The notes under the pieces were generated by a model that ran no database searches, was not told the DNA's origin, and saw only the letters and a program-made list of their open reading frames with translations. Below, one piece after another: positions 18,622 through 28,702 of a stretch of 64,000 nt of DNA. Origin of the DNA: Bacteroidota bacterium (lineage in GTDB: Bacteria; Bacteroidota; Ignavibacteria; Palsa-1295); the NCBI GenBank assembly GCA_021324735.1, contig JAJPIO010000013.1, positions 1-64,000 of the forward strand, read 5' to 3'. The position numbers and the translations under genes are program-made. The stretch's first letter is position 1. Each line of letters starts with the position of its first letter.

Positions 18622-19248
18622 ATGGCTAAAACCGTTCGCATTCCCGATCGCACACGTTTTGAAACTGCGTATGAAGGTGGCAATCAGCCGCCGTGGAATA
18701 TTCCTCATCCGCAAAAGCAACTGGTGGAAGTTGCAGACCGCATTAGTGGCACTCTGCTAGACTCCGGTTGTGGCACTGGCGAGAATGCCCTCTTCTTTGC
18801 ATCGCGCGGTGTGAAGGTCACGGGCATTGATTTTATCGCAGAAGCGGTCGAGCAAGCAAAACGCAAGGCGAAGGAGCGCGGCATCGATGTGGAATTCCTC
18901 GTTAAGGATGCGCTTACATTATCAGGCTGGGATCGGCAATTCGATAACATTATCGATAGCGGCGTCTTTCACGTCTTTAGCGATGAAGATCGCGCGCGGT
19001 ATGTCGAAGGACTCGCGCACGTCCTGAAATCTGGCGGTCACTATTATATGATCGTCTTCAGCGATGCAGAGCCTGGCACCCACGGCCCTCGCCGAATATC
19101 GAAGCAGGAGATCCTCAATGCGTTTACGAATGGCTGGACCATAGAATCGCTTGTGCCATCACGGTATGAAGTGCGAAAGGAAGCACAAGGCGAAGTGTTT
19201 AGTGAGGGCGGAGCGAAGGCATGGTTGGCGGTGATCCGAAAGAACTAA
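18622..19248 (+). CDS. Class I SAM-dependent methyltransferase
   Basis: LLDSGCGTGENALFFASRGVKVTGIDFIAEAVEQAKRKA; start MAKTVRIPDRTRFE. Confidence 0.88.
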   Translation: MAKTVRIPDRTRFETAYEGGNQPPWNIPHPQKQLVEVADRISGTLLDSGCGTGENALFFASRGVKVTGIDFIAEAVEQAKRKAKERGIDVEFLVKDALTLSGWDRQFDNIIDSGVFHVFSDEDRARYVEGLAHVLKSGGHYYMIVFSDAEPGTHGPRRISKQEILNAFTNGWTIESLVPSRYEVRKEAQGEVFSEGGAKAWLAVIRKN

Positions 19249-19589
19249 TTATATCCTTTTTCTCCGTAGGGCTGCAGGTCCTCCAACGTGAGTGCTTCAA
19301 GGCCGCTTAGTTCTGAGCGAATGTCAGTGGTTGAGTTATCGTCGAGCTTCAGCACGTGTAGTATCTGGAAATCGAATGCCTCAGCGCCGAGCGATTTCCA
19401 ATCGTGTTGGAGTCCTGCGTTCGGATAGTTACCGGAGTCGAGTCGAAAGCGGATGGAATTCCAGATCGTATCCAGCGCTGTGGATGAGCCGACGAATATT
19501 TTTCCATTCGCCTTATTTTTTATTTGAAATACCCCGACGTGCGGCGTGCGCTGTTTGTACTCCCGAGTAAGCTCTTTTCGTGTTTTCAT
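19245..19589 (-). CDS. GIY-YIG-like nuclease domain protein
   Basis: HVGVFQIKNKANGKIFVGSSTALDTIWNSIRFRLDSGNYPNAGLQHDWKSLGAEAFDFQIL. Confidence 0.75.
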   Translation of the reverse strand: MKTRKELTREYKQRTPHVGVFQIKNKANGKIFVGSSTALDTIWNSIRFRLDSGNYPNAGLQHDWKSLGAEAFDFQILHVLKLDDNSTTDIRSELSGLEALTLEDLQPYGEKGYN

Positions 19590-19778
19590 TGCTATTTTGT
19601 AACACTCCTCGTTCCAAAAAAAGTAATGAAGGGTCGCTCTCTGGCCTGCTATTGGTCTGGTTAATAATTTGCAGACTGTATTGAAAGAAGGCGCGCCATT
19701 TTGCCGCGCTCTTTTTTTGCCGCTCTCTTTAAGCTGTTGAGGGTCGGTGTTCGGTCGATCTACTCATCCATATAAACC

Positions 19779-22700
19779 GTGAGGCTGGGGACACGTCGTG
19801 CATTACTTATTTCGGTGGCCGCTCTCCTTGTTGTGATCGCGGCGGCGTGGATCGTTGCGACCTATTATTTCGATTCGTTCTTTAGCCGCATCGCCGAGCG
19901 CAAGATCGTAGCGGCCGTCGAGTCTGCTTCTCAAGGCAAATATCAACTGAGTTTTCGGACGTTTGCCTACTCCCATGGTGAAGTGCTTGCAAAAGGAGTA
20001 GACTTCAGGCGCATAGGCTATACAAAAAATGATCGGGGCGTTACCGTCCGGCGAATCTATTTGGATTCACTCCGAATTACTGGCGTTAACTGGATCAATA
20101 TACTTTTGGGAAGGCCGATCTCTCTGGATGAATTCGATGCTCACGGTCCACGCCTGGTTTTATCGGATATTGAATCGGAGCACGAACATCTTAAATTACT
20201 GCCGGATACCGTTCATCAAAAACGCTCGAACACGTTCTCGATCGCTTTCGAAACGGTCCGACTTCCGAACGCAGGAATTTACGGGCCGTATCCATCCAGC
20301 GATCATCCGGCGGGTCTCCTCTCCGTAACGATCGCCGGATTTCACTATCCTGACAAGTCGGGTACTATACTTCCATTTTATTCCAGGCGGATAGAACTGT
20401 CATCGCCATATCTCGAATATGCTGATTCTGACGCATCCCATGCGTGGCGTGTGCGTGGCCTTGCAATGTCGAGCAGTGACTCGCTGTTCCGTCTCGCAAG
20501 TCTCCGGTATACAGGAAAGAATGCATCCGGCAGCGATCCACTTGCGTTTCAAGCTGGCAATATTAGGGCAACCGGCGTTAATTATTCACGATTGCTCGGC
20601 GGTAGCGGTGTGTCGTTGCGTGATCTAACAATCAATTCACCCGCTATTGATATTCGCTCATCGGGGAAACAACGAGACACTTCAAAACACCGCTTCTCAC
20701 AGAGATATCTGGTAAAAGAAATCCCTATACCCGTACGAGCGAAGCACATTTCGATCGAAAATGGCAGCATTCAACTGCACGAAGCAACCTCATTACTTGC
20801 TGCCGAACATGTAACGATACAGAGTACTAATTTCAATATCAGACCACGGGAAGATTCTTCGCAGCCGCTCTTCTCTAAAGACGTTGAAATCCTGGCACCC
20901 AACGTTCGATACAGCAATAAAAAAAATATTCTCCTGCTTAAAGGAGTCCGAGGGGATGTAGCCAATTCATTGCTAACGGCAAATGAAGTATCCTCCTCGG
21001 AGGGAGGCTCGCACTATCATATAAACAACGCTCGGGCTGAAGGCATAAACTTCCCGGCATTAGTAAACGGAAAAGCTATTGCGCTCAACCTGCTCGAGGC
21101 GAAGGGATGGGTGGTCGATGGTTCGAACGGTCGGAAGACGAGCACCAGTCCAAGTGATAGGCACGGACACAAGCCTTTTTCCCAGGAAGAGATAGCGCAT
21201 TCTGTCTCCATTCCGATCGAGATCAAGCGGATCTCGTTACCGAATGGGCGTGTGCGCCTGTATGGGAATACACCGATCGACACGCATAACATTAATGTGC
21301 AAGCCTTTGAATTTCATCTCGATCCCAAGGCCCGTTCCTTCGATCCGCTTTTTTCACGGGATGTGACCGTCGAGGTCCCTCGGTTCAATTACAACGATCG
21401 CGGCGAACACCTTGCGGTAAGCGGAGTTCGTGCAAGCACGAGAAGTGGCTCTATCGTTGCGCACACTATAGATTATCCTAATAACGGCACTGAGTATAGC
21501 ATGAACGACCTGCGAGCTGCAGGCATCGATGTTATGAAGCTCCTGAACGGCAACGGTATTTATTTGCACACGCTCGGGTCATCCGGATGGTCGATCGTGC
21601 GAACCGCAAAGATCAATGCAGCTTCGGAAAGCGATCCAAATACCTCGCAAAGGAGGCAGCCGCTCCTTACACTTCCCATCGTTGTAAACGATCTTTCTTT
21701 CCCCGTCGGCACGATACGAATGATAGGACTCGACTCTGCTGGTAAACCCGCCTCACGGTTTCTGGTCCGGGATATTTCTTTCCATGGTACGGACATTCGC
21801 TACGATCCCAAGAAAGCATCATCGCGGCTAACGTTCGGTCAAGCATTATTCGGGACTCCGAGCATGACCTACGATGACAGCTCCGGATTCTACCGATTCG
21901 AAGTGCTCAATTTGCACGGTAATTTGCACGACGCCTTTGTCACGGCAGATACGCTGGGGTATATTCCGAAATATCCGACGGACCAGTGGGCGGCATTACA
22001 CCAGTATGCGACGGGTCGAAAAGATTTTCAATGTTTTGGCTTACGGGCTTCTGGTGTCGATGCAAGCGGCTTGCTCGATGGGAAAGGGATCGAAATCCAA
22101 AATATGTCATCGACAGGATGGTTGTTCGATTATTATAAAGACGAGCATAAGCCCGGCGATAAACGACCGATCGCTGCACACTTACTCAATGATTTTGCAC
22201 GCTCCGTAAAATTTCCGCTTACGGTCCATAGTATCGAACTTGATAGCGGATATATCTTATTTCGCGAACTCGCTGCACAGGCCCACAAGCCTGGTATTAT
22301 GACGTTCGATCGTCTTAATTTAAAACTGCATTCGTTTTCGACCGACCATACGAATGCTCTTTATTCGCAACCTACGCAATTCGATTTCAGCGGTATTTAT
22401 ATGGGCGAATCGCAGTTCGCCATTGCAGCCGAATACCCATTGCAAGACTCCGAGTTCAATATGACACTTCATGGGGTGGTCGGCCCGTTCGATGCAACTC
22501 GGCTCAACTCCTTTCTTCCGATGCACGAACGGAAAAAACTCCTAAGCGGACAATTCGACAGCGCGTCGTTAGCGATAGCGATCGTTAATGGCAATGCGAC
22601 GACGACCTTGACCCCTCTCTATCACGACCTCAAGATCAAGGTGATGCCGCCGAACCCGGAAGATAAGCCCGATATCGAAGAGGATGTTAAGACCTTTATT

Positions 22701-22859
22701 ACCAATGCGTTTATTATTCGCAAGAATAATCCGGAAAAAGGCGAGAAACCAGTTACCGCCGTTACAACACGCGCCCGTAAGGAGGAGGAGCAATTGATCC
22801 AGTTTATATGGTTTGCAATCCGCCAGGCGCTTGGGAAGGTCGTCGGCGGTTTTAGTTAA
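19779..22859 (+). CDS. Large AsmA/DUF748-like envelope protein with internal repeats
   Basis: 1026 aa; N-terminal TM LLISVAALLVVIAAAWIVATYYFD; four or more repeated ~160-aa units; C-terminal IRQALGKVVGG. Confidence 0.7.
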   Translation: MRLGTRRALLISVAALLVVIAAAWIVATYYFDSFFSRIAERKIVAAVESASQGKYQLSFRTFAYSHGEVLAKGVDFRRIGYTKNDRGVTVRRIYLDSLRITGVNWINILLGRPISLDEFDAHGPRLVLSDIESEHEHLKLLPDTVHQKRSNTFSIAFETVRLPNAGIYGPYPSSDHPAGLLSVTIAGFHYPDKSGTILPFYSRRIELSSPYLEYADSDASHAWRVRGLAMSSSDSLFRLASLRYTGKNASGSDPLAFQAGNIRATGVNYSRLLGGSGVSLRDLTINSPAIDIRSSGKQRDTSKHRFSQRYLVKEIPIPVRAKHISIENGSIQLHEATSLLAAEHVTIQSTNFNIRPREDSSQPLFSKDVEILAPNVRYSNKKNILLLKGVRGDVANSLLTANEVSSSEGGSHYHINNARAEGINFPALVNGKAIALNLLEAKGWVVDGSNGRKTSTSPSDRHGHKPFSQEEIAHSVSIPIEIKRISLPNGRVRLYGNTPIDTHNINVQAFEFHLDPKARSFDPLFSRDVTVEVPRFNYNDRGEHLAVSGVRASTRSGSIVAHTIDYPNNGTEYSMNDLRAAGIDVMKLLNGNGIYLHTLGSSGWSIVRTAKINAASESDPNTSQRRQPLLTLPIVVNDLSFPVGTIRMIGLDSAGKPASRFLVRDISFHGTDIRYDPKKASSRLTFGQALFGTPSMTYDDSSGFYRFEVLNLHGNLHDAFVTADTLGYIPKYPTDQWAALHQYATGRKDFQCFGLRASGVDASGLLDGKGIEIQNMSSTGWLFDYYKDEHKPGDKRPIAAHLLNDFARSVKFPLTVHSIELDSGYILFRELAAQAHKPGIMTFDRLNLKLHSFSTDHTNALYSQPTQFDFSGIYMGESQFAIAAEYPLQDSEFNMTLHGVVGPFDATRLNSFLPMHERKKLLSGQFDSASLAIAIVNGNATTTLTPLYHDLKIKVMPPNPEDKPDIEEDVKTFITNAFIIRKNNPEKGEKPVTAVTTRARKEEEQLIQFIWFAIRQALGKVVGGFS

Positions 22860-22903
22860 ATAGTATAGTATTACTTTCTCGCCATCGTTCTTCAGCTCTC
22901 TCC

Positions 22904-23632
22904 ATGTTATTTCAGTCCATCTTCGGAATTGCGTCGATAATTGGCGGTGCCATTGCCTCCGTTACCGGTTTTGGAATTGGCAGCATCCTTACTCCTACTC
23001 TCGCCGCTCAATTTGGTACCAAGTTGGCCGTTGCAGCGGTTTCGATCCCACACGCCGTCGGTACTGTCACACGGTTCGCGCTAATTTGGCGCAGTGTCGA
23101 TAAGCGCGTTCTTATTCGCTTCGGCATTGCAAGCGCACTCGGCGGACTTGCCGGCGCCCTGTTGCACACGGTCTTTACCAGTATTGTGCTGAATTATATA
23201 CTCGGCGTTTTACTCCTCTTTGCAGGAGTATTGAACATGTTCGGGCTCGCTTCTACGATGAGGTTTGGCCGCAGCGTTGCATGGTTCGCAGGGCTTACTT
23301 CGGGAGTGTTTGGCGGTCTGGTCGGCAACCAGGGAGGGATACGCTCGGCAGCCTTATTAGGCTTCGAACTCGACAAACAAGCATTCGTCGCGACCGGTAC
23401 CGCGATCGGTATCGTCGTAGACCTGGCGCGGATGCCGGTATACATCGCAGCCGAATCGCATCAATTGGTGGATCTCTGGCCGTACCTTCTTATCGGTACC
23501 GTCGGAGTTCTTATCGGCACCTTCCTGGGTAAAACGATCCTTACCAAAATTCCTGAAAATATTTTTCGACGGGTGGTCGGGACGATCGTTTTTTTATTAG
23601 GGATTGCTCTTATTGTTTATCCGAACCCATGA
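22904..23632 (+). CDS. TSUP/TauE-SafE family sulfite exporter-like permease
   Basis: 242 aa polytopic; VTGFGIGSILTPTLAAQFGTKLAVAAVSIPHAVGT; FGGLVGNQGGIRSAALL. Confidence 0.87.
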   Translation: MLFQSIFGIASIIGGAIASVTGFGIGSILTPTLAAQFGTKLAVAAVSIPHAVGTVTRFALIWRSVDKRVLIRFGIASALGGLAGALLHTVFTSIVLNYILGVLLLFAGVLNMFGLASTMRFGRSVAWFAGLTSGVFGGLVGNQGGIRSAALLGFELDKQAFVATGTAIGIVVDLARMPVYIAAESHQLVDLWPYLLIGTVGVLIGTFLGKTILTKIPENIFRRVVGTIVFLLGIALIVYPNP

Positions 23633-23636
23633 TCGT

Positions 23637-24869
23637 TTATTGTTTTACAAATCGTGCGACTTGCTTTTTACCGGACGATGTAAAAGCAACAGCGAAATAA
23701 TTACTGGTCACAAGGTTAGAAACAGGAACGAGCATCGTGGGACCACTCGCCGCGGACGCAAAAACTAACGCGCCATGCTCATCGAATATGTCCACTCGTT
23801 CGATATAATCATTCGTCGAAGTGTAATCGATCACTAAGTAATTCGTCGCAGGGTTCGGATATACACTGAGGACCGTTGAATCCGAAACACTCCCTACTGT
23901 CGCGGTAGGATCGTAGAGCAGCACCGGTTCACCTGGCGTTACGTGACCTGAACCGGGACCAACATCGGATGTCGTTACCACGCCATAGTAGGTTGGTCCC
24001 ACCGTATATGGATAGCCGGCGGTGCCGGTCGAATCTATCGTTACAAAATAGGCATAGATGCCGTGTGGATATTCCGGCGTAATGCAGAAGCGTCCGTTGT
24101 GCTCGTCTAAGTCTCCTGACCCTACCGTGTATTCGAAATCTTCGATGTAATATCCCAACGGATACTGCGCTGAAATAGCCGGACCATATTGATTGGCCGC
24201 GAGAGAAGTACCATTAGGCAGTGTAGTTCTATTGGTGATATTTCGCATCGCGTAACTCGATCGCATTCGTCGAATACCGCCGGTGCCGTTCGTATTCGCA
24301 AATCCATAAGCACCATAGATCGGATAGCCATCGAACGCATAGCCGATGATCGGCGAGTGATGCGTTGAATCTTTATCATTATATAAGCATACCGGATTCA
24401 AATGATGATGATATTCGCCGTTCGGTGCAGGATGCCCAAGGCATTCATCGAACGACGACCCTTCGACCACGATCGCATTCTGATTCCACACACCTGCATT
24501 ATTGTATGAATGTGCGTCTTTGGCATTGAAAATACTTACGCCATTCGACCAAATGCCGACATGCCCGAGGGGAGTGGCCGTTTTCGTACCCATATTGGGT
24601 TGAGGATCGCGAGTAATCTTGAATTCGAAATTCTGATTTTTCGGCGTGTTCGGGTTTCCGGGCCAGGGTCCGATGTCGTATCCCGGGATGCAACTACAGC
24701 TAATATAGACGTTACTATCCGAATATTGAACTCGCTGGACGTTGCTTGGTAAGTTATTATATCCGGTCGCGCTCGTCTGGTTAAGAATCCAACTGGAGAT
24801 CACAGGCGCAGTCGTTTGCGCGGAAACAGACGCGGCGAACAGGATCGGGAAAAAGGCGAGATATTTCAT
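23637..24869 (-). CDS. Exported YHYH-domain protein with T9SS C-terminal sorting domain
   Basis: GEYHHHLNPVCLY...SPIIGYAFDGYPIYGAYGF; C-term STVLSVYPNPATNYLVIDY...KKQVARFVKQ. Confidence 0.88.
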   Translation of the reverse strand: MKYLAFFPILFAASVSAQTTAPVISSWILNQTSATGYNNLPSNVQRVQYSDSNVYISCSCIPGYDIGPWPGNPNTPKNQNFEFKITRDPQPNMGTKTATPLGHVGIWSNGVSIFNAKDAHSYNNAGVWNQNAIVVEGSSFDECLGHPAPNGEYHHHLNPVCLYNDKDSTHHSPIIGYAFDGYPIYGAYGFANTNGTGGIRRMRSSYAMRNITNRTTLPNGTSLAANQYGPAISAQYPLGYYIEDFEYTVGSGDLDEHNGRFCITPEYPHGIYAYFVTIDSTGTAGYPYTVGPTYYGVVTTSDVGPGSGHVTPGEPVLLYDPTATVGSVSDSTVLSVYPNPATNYLVIDYTSTNDYIERVDIFDEHGALVFASAASGPTMLVPVSNLVTSNYFAVAFTSSGKKQVARFVKQ

Positions 24870-25085
24870 ATAAAAGCGAAAAAGACAACAAATTCATTAA
24901 CACCGGCAAGCTCATCCATATAACCGATAAGTGTTATTAGCCCCGCTGGAATTTCGAAAAATCTAATTTTTCTTGTCCGGGTTCTCAAAGGCCGGTCGTT
25001 ATTATAGTACACAACCGAATAGACGCACCGCCTAAAGCGGACGTTTAATCAGTAGATTATTCACTCTTTAATCATCGGAAAACTT

Positions 25086-25427
25086 ATGAATGAATTCGTA
25101 TTTCTCTATCGCGGCGGAATGAACGCCGGAGCGCCGCCATCACCGGAAGTAATGGAAGCGCAGATGAAGCGCTGGCAGACCTGGTTCGAAAAATTGGGAC
25201 AGGAAGGCAAGCTAAAGGACTGGGGAGCACCGCTTCAGCGTGAAGGTAAGCACGTCGCTGCGGGCGGCACTATTACCGATGGTCCCTTCGCCGAGGGCAA
25301 GGAAGTCATCGGTGGATACTCGATCATCAAGGCTAAGGACCTCGCAGAAGCGGCTACGCTCGCCAAAGGATGCCCGGTCTTCGAAACGGGTGGAAGCGTC
25401 GAAGTCCGACCGGTCGCACCGATGTAA
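25086..25427 (+). CDS. YCII/DGPF-domain protein (copy 1)
   Basis: MNEFVFLYRGG...GGTITDGPFAEGKEVIGGYSIIKAKDLAEAATLAKGCPVFETGGSVEVRPV. Confidence 0.92.
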   Translation: MNEFVFLYRGGMNAGAPPSPEVMEAQMKRWQTWFEKLGQEGKLKDWGAPLQREGKHVAAGGTITDGPFAEGKEVIGGYSIIKAKDLAEAATLAKGCPVFETGGSVEVRPVAPM

Positions 25428-25518
25428 GCAGAAATATCTGGGGACTCGAAGCATTATAGCGTCGAGTCCCACTACTTAGTTACAGCGTCATTTTTTTCAC
25501 TGCTAACGAATAAGTATT

Positions 25519-25962
25519 ATGGCAAAAGTAATTTTTGGAAACCACTCATCCGTTATTGTTCCAAGCAAGGACCGGGAGAACATTCACAAATTTTATGGTG
25601 ATGTCCTGGGTGGCACTATCATACAGCAGCCAGAACGGGATTTCATTCGAATCGGAGGTGATTTCTTTATCGTCTTTCTCTACGGGGACGTCCCCGATGA
25701 GAGCGAATTTTCGCGAACCGCTCGCGCGATCTGGTTGGAGATCAAGTCGGATAATGTTGAAGAAACGCGACGGAATATTCTTGAATCAGGACTTGTCCGA
25801 AAGTTAGAAGTACCGGACCCTCATCTTTACTTCCAAGCTCCGGGCGGACAATGCATGCGGCTCGTTGGTATCGATGAAGATCTTTCCTTTTATGAGGGAG
25901 CCGAAGCAGGTCCGGATGTCGCACGGATCAAGGAACGTGCCGCGATGGGATTTGAAGCTTAA
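25519..25962 (+). CDS. VOC/glyoxalase family protein
   Basis: SVIVPSKDRENIHKFYGDVLGGTIIQQPERDFIRIGGDFFIVF; PDPHLYFQAPGGQCMRLV. Confidence 0.8.
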   Translation: MAKVIFGNHSSVIVPSKDRENIHKFYGDVLGGTIIQQPERDFIRIGGDFFIVFLYGDVPDESEFSRTARAIWLEIKSDNVEETRRNILESGLVRKLEVPDPHLYFQAPGGQCMRLVGIDEDLSFYEGAEAGPDVARIKERAAMGFEA

Positions 25963-26439
25963 ATGGATTCACTTATGACCCGAGAGATTCTCAATTCGTC
26001 GTTCGATTACGTAACATATATCCGCACGACGCCGGAAAAGCTTTGGGAAGCGATCACCGACAACCGATTCATCCGCCAGTATTGGTTCGGCGCGATCACA
26101 CAGTGCGAATGGAAGAAGGGCTCGTCTTGGCGAATGCTCCACCCCGATGGACGCCTTATGGATTCCGGCGAAATCCTGGAGATCGATCCTCCGCGACGTA
26201 TCGTCATTCGTTGGCAGAACGAGTGGCATCCCGAATTCATGGCTGAAGGCCCGAGCCGCTGCACGATCGAGCTCGTTCCTATGGATAGCGCGGTGAAGCT
26301 AACGATCACACATGAAATGGAGCGGGCGGACTCCAAATTCATTGCGGCCATCTCCGCGGCGTGGCCGCTCACGCTCTCCAACCTGAAATCTTTGCTTGAA
26401 GCGGGAGAGATCGCTGTTACTACACATCCTGGGCATTAA
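25963..26439 (+). CDS. SRPBCC / AHSA1 domain protein
   Basis: FDYVTYIRTTPEKLWEAITDNRFIRQYWFGAITQCEWKKGSSWRM...WPLTLSNLKSLLEAGE. Confidence 0.9.
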   Translation: MDSLMTREILNSSFDYVTYIRTTPEKLWEAITDNRFIRQYWFGAITQCEWKKGSSWRMLHPDGRLMDSGEILEIDPPRRIVIRWQNEWHPEFMAEGPSRCTIELVPMDSAVKLTITHEMERADSKFIAAISAAWPLTLSNLKSLLEAGEIAVTTHPGH

Positions 26440-26478
26440 GGCATCCCGATGAACGCACACCTTAATTCTTGAAGTCGT

Positions 26479-26820
26479 ATGAACGAATTTGTATTTCTCT
26501 ATCGAGGCAGTGGCAACATGCAATCGAATCGCTCACCGGAAGAAATGGAAGCCAGCATAAAACGCTGGCAAGCATGGTTCAACAAACTAAGCGAAGAAGG
26601 CAAACTTAAAGACCGAGGCATTCCGCTTCTGCGCGAGAGCAAGTATGTGGCAGCAGGCGGTACGATCATCGATGGGCCATTCGCTGAAGGAAAAGAAGTT
26701 ATCGGAGGCATCTCTATTATTAAAGCGAAAGACTTAGCGGAAGCGGCCGAAATTGCAAAAAGTTGTCCCGTCTTCGAAGCTGGCGGAAGCGTGGAAGTCC
26801 GACCGGTCACGCCAATGTAA
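26479..26820 (+). CDS. YCII/DGPF-domain protein (copy 2)
   Basis: Paralog of 25086-25427 with near-identical motif order. Confidence 0.92.
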   Translation: MNEFVFLYRGSGNMQSNRSPEEMEASIKRWQAWFNKLSEEGKLKDRGIPLLRESKYVAAGGTIIDGPFAEGKEVIGGISIIKAKDLAEAAEIAKSCPVFEAGGSVEVRPVTPM

Positions 26821-26932
26821 TGCTTTATTTATAAGCGAACGGGAGCAAAATGGGATTTATACATCGCATCGCCTTAATAGCTTGCTTTATCGATCGCGTT
26901 ATTGCATGGTTCTTGGTTGAACAAGAATAACA

Positions 26933-27298
26933 ATGTACAACGAAGCTCTGACAAACCGCCTCCGAGAATCCTTCGATACGATCCTGCACAAGAGCGGTGA
27001 TAAACGGAAGATCGAAGAAAAACGAATGTTTCGCGGAGTAACCTTTATGATCGACGGTAAAATGTGCGCGAGCGTTGGAGACGATCGTTTTATGTTTCGC
27101 ATTGATCCCGCCCTACATGAAGAAGCAGTGGAAGAAGAGGGAGTAACGCCGGTCATTATGCGCGGTCGAAGCTTCAAAGGATACGTTCGAGTGCAGGAAG
27201 ACACCGTTAAAACAAAAAAGGCGTTGGACCGTTGGGTAATGCTTGCCCTCGATCATAATAAACAAGCAAGAGCATCCACTAAGAAAAAACGAAAGTGA
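26933..27298 (+). CDS. TfoX/Sxy N-terminal domain protein
   Basis: KRKIEEKRMFRGVTFMIDGKMCASVGDDRFMFRIDPALHEEAVE. Confidence 0.88.
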   Translation: MYNEALTNRLRESFDTILHKSGDKRKIEEKRMFRGVTFMIDGKMCASVGDDRFMFRIDPALHEEAVEEEGVTPVIMRGRSFKGYVRVQEDTVKTKKALDRWVMLALDHNKQARASTKKKRK

Positions 27299-27305
27299 TC
27301 GCTAC

Positions 27306-28556
27306 ATGAGCGAGCCGGTGCGCCAAGTCGTCGAGCATTTATTCCGAGAGGAATCCGGTAAGCTGGCATCATCGCTGACACGCGCGTTTGGCCTTGCCCG
27401 GCTGGAATCGGTCGAGGATATCGTTCAGGATACTCTGCTCGCAGCGCTTCGAAATTGGTCCTTTCGCGGGGTACCGGAAAACCCGACGGCCTGGCTACAT
27501 CGAGTAGCACGCAACCGGGCGATCGATATTCTTCGCAAGCGCCGGCGTGAGTCCGAAGAGAATGCGGAGTTAGTCCCCGGCCTTCGTGAGGCAGCATTCA
27601 CGCTCGAACTCGAACGCAATTTCCTCTCCTGGGAAATAGAAGATTCGCAGCTTCGAATGATCTTCGCCTGCTGCCACCCCGGCATTCCTGAAGAATCGCA
27701 GATCGCACTGGTACTCAAAACGTTGTGCGGATTTAGTGTTCGCGAGATCGCGAGCGCATTCTTTACACAAGAGTCGACGATCGAGAAGCGGCTGGGCCGC
27801 GCACGCAAATATTTTCGCGATCATCACGTCGAACTCGAAGCACCGACAGGCCTTGCTCTTACGGCACGATCGGAAACCGTGCTCGCTTGCCTCTACCTTC
27901 TCTTCAACGAAGGATACAAGCGAACGGAAAGTGAGGGTCTCATCCAGCGCGATCTCTGCCTGGAAGCGATGCGATTGACGCTGCTCTTAGCTAATCATTC
28001 GGAGACGCGATCTCCGAATGTATATGCGCTTCTTGCGCTGATGATGTTTCATGCCGCCCGGTTCGATACACGTACGAACGAGCAGGGCGAGATCGTGCTC
28101 CTTTCAGAACAGGACCGTTCGAAATGGAATAAGGAGCTCATAGCACGAGGCCTTCATTGTCTCGTCCATTCAGAGCCGGACCTCTATTCTTCCAGTTATC
28201 ACCTCGAGGCAGCGATCCAATCGCTTCACGCTACGGCAACTTCCTATAAAGAGACAAATTGGTCGGCCATCCTCGGACTGTACAAACGGCTGTATGCAAT
28301 AAAACCGAGTCCTATTGTGGCGCTGCACATGTCGGTTTCGCTCGCCGAGGTGCATGGCGCTAATGACGCAATAGCCTTACTTGAAGGCTTGCCTTTGACG
28401 AACTACTACCTATACTATGCGATCTTAGGCGACACCCTGCTCAAGGCGGACCGTCGGAAGGAAGCATCCGAAGCCTTTACGCGCTCGATCGAACTTACGA
28501 TGAACCCACGCGAGCGGCTGTTGCTCGAAGAGCGGCTGTCAAAAATCGAGGTGTAA
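27306..28556 (+). CDS. ECF sigma factor with C-terminal TPR-like extension (ECF42/SigJ-like, DUF6596)
   Basis: VEDIVQDTLLAALRNWSFRGVPENPTAWLHRVARNRAIDILRKRRRESEE...YLLFNEGYKRTESEGLIQRDLCLEAMRLTLLL; ~230-aa extension beyond sigma4; start MSEPVRQV. Confidence 0.93.
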   Translation: MSEPVRQVVEHLFREESGKLASSLTRAFGLARLESVEDIVQDTLLAALRNWSFRGVPENPTAWLHRVARNRAIDILRKRRRESEENAELVPGLREAAFTLELERNFLSWEIEDSQLRMIFACCHPGIPEESQIALVLKTLCGFSVREIASAFFTQESTIEKRLGRARKYFRDHHVELEAPTGLALTARSETVLACLYLLFNEGYKRTESEGLIQRDLCLEAMRLTLLLANHSETRSPNVYALLALMMFHAARFDTRTNEQGEIVLLSEQDRSKWNKELIARGLHCLVHSEPDLYSSSYHLEAAIQSLHATATSYKETNWSAILGLYKRLYAIKPSPIVALHMSVSLAEVHGANDAIALLEGLPLTNYYLYYAILGDTLLKADRRKEASEAFTRSIELTMNPRERLLLEERLSKIEV

Positions 28557-28702
28557 TCGGCAGTCCTGATGAAATCGAATAAACATTGGCTTAAAGGCAA
28601 ACTTTTCTTCCCGTTTTTGCCTATTACACGCGCTAACATGCCACAGTTCGCCTGACCTTCATACACTTCCCGATAGTTTCTCCTTATACTTTCCTTTAAC
28701 GA

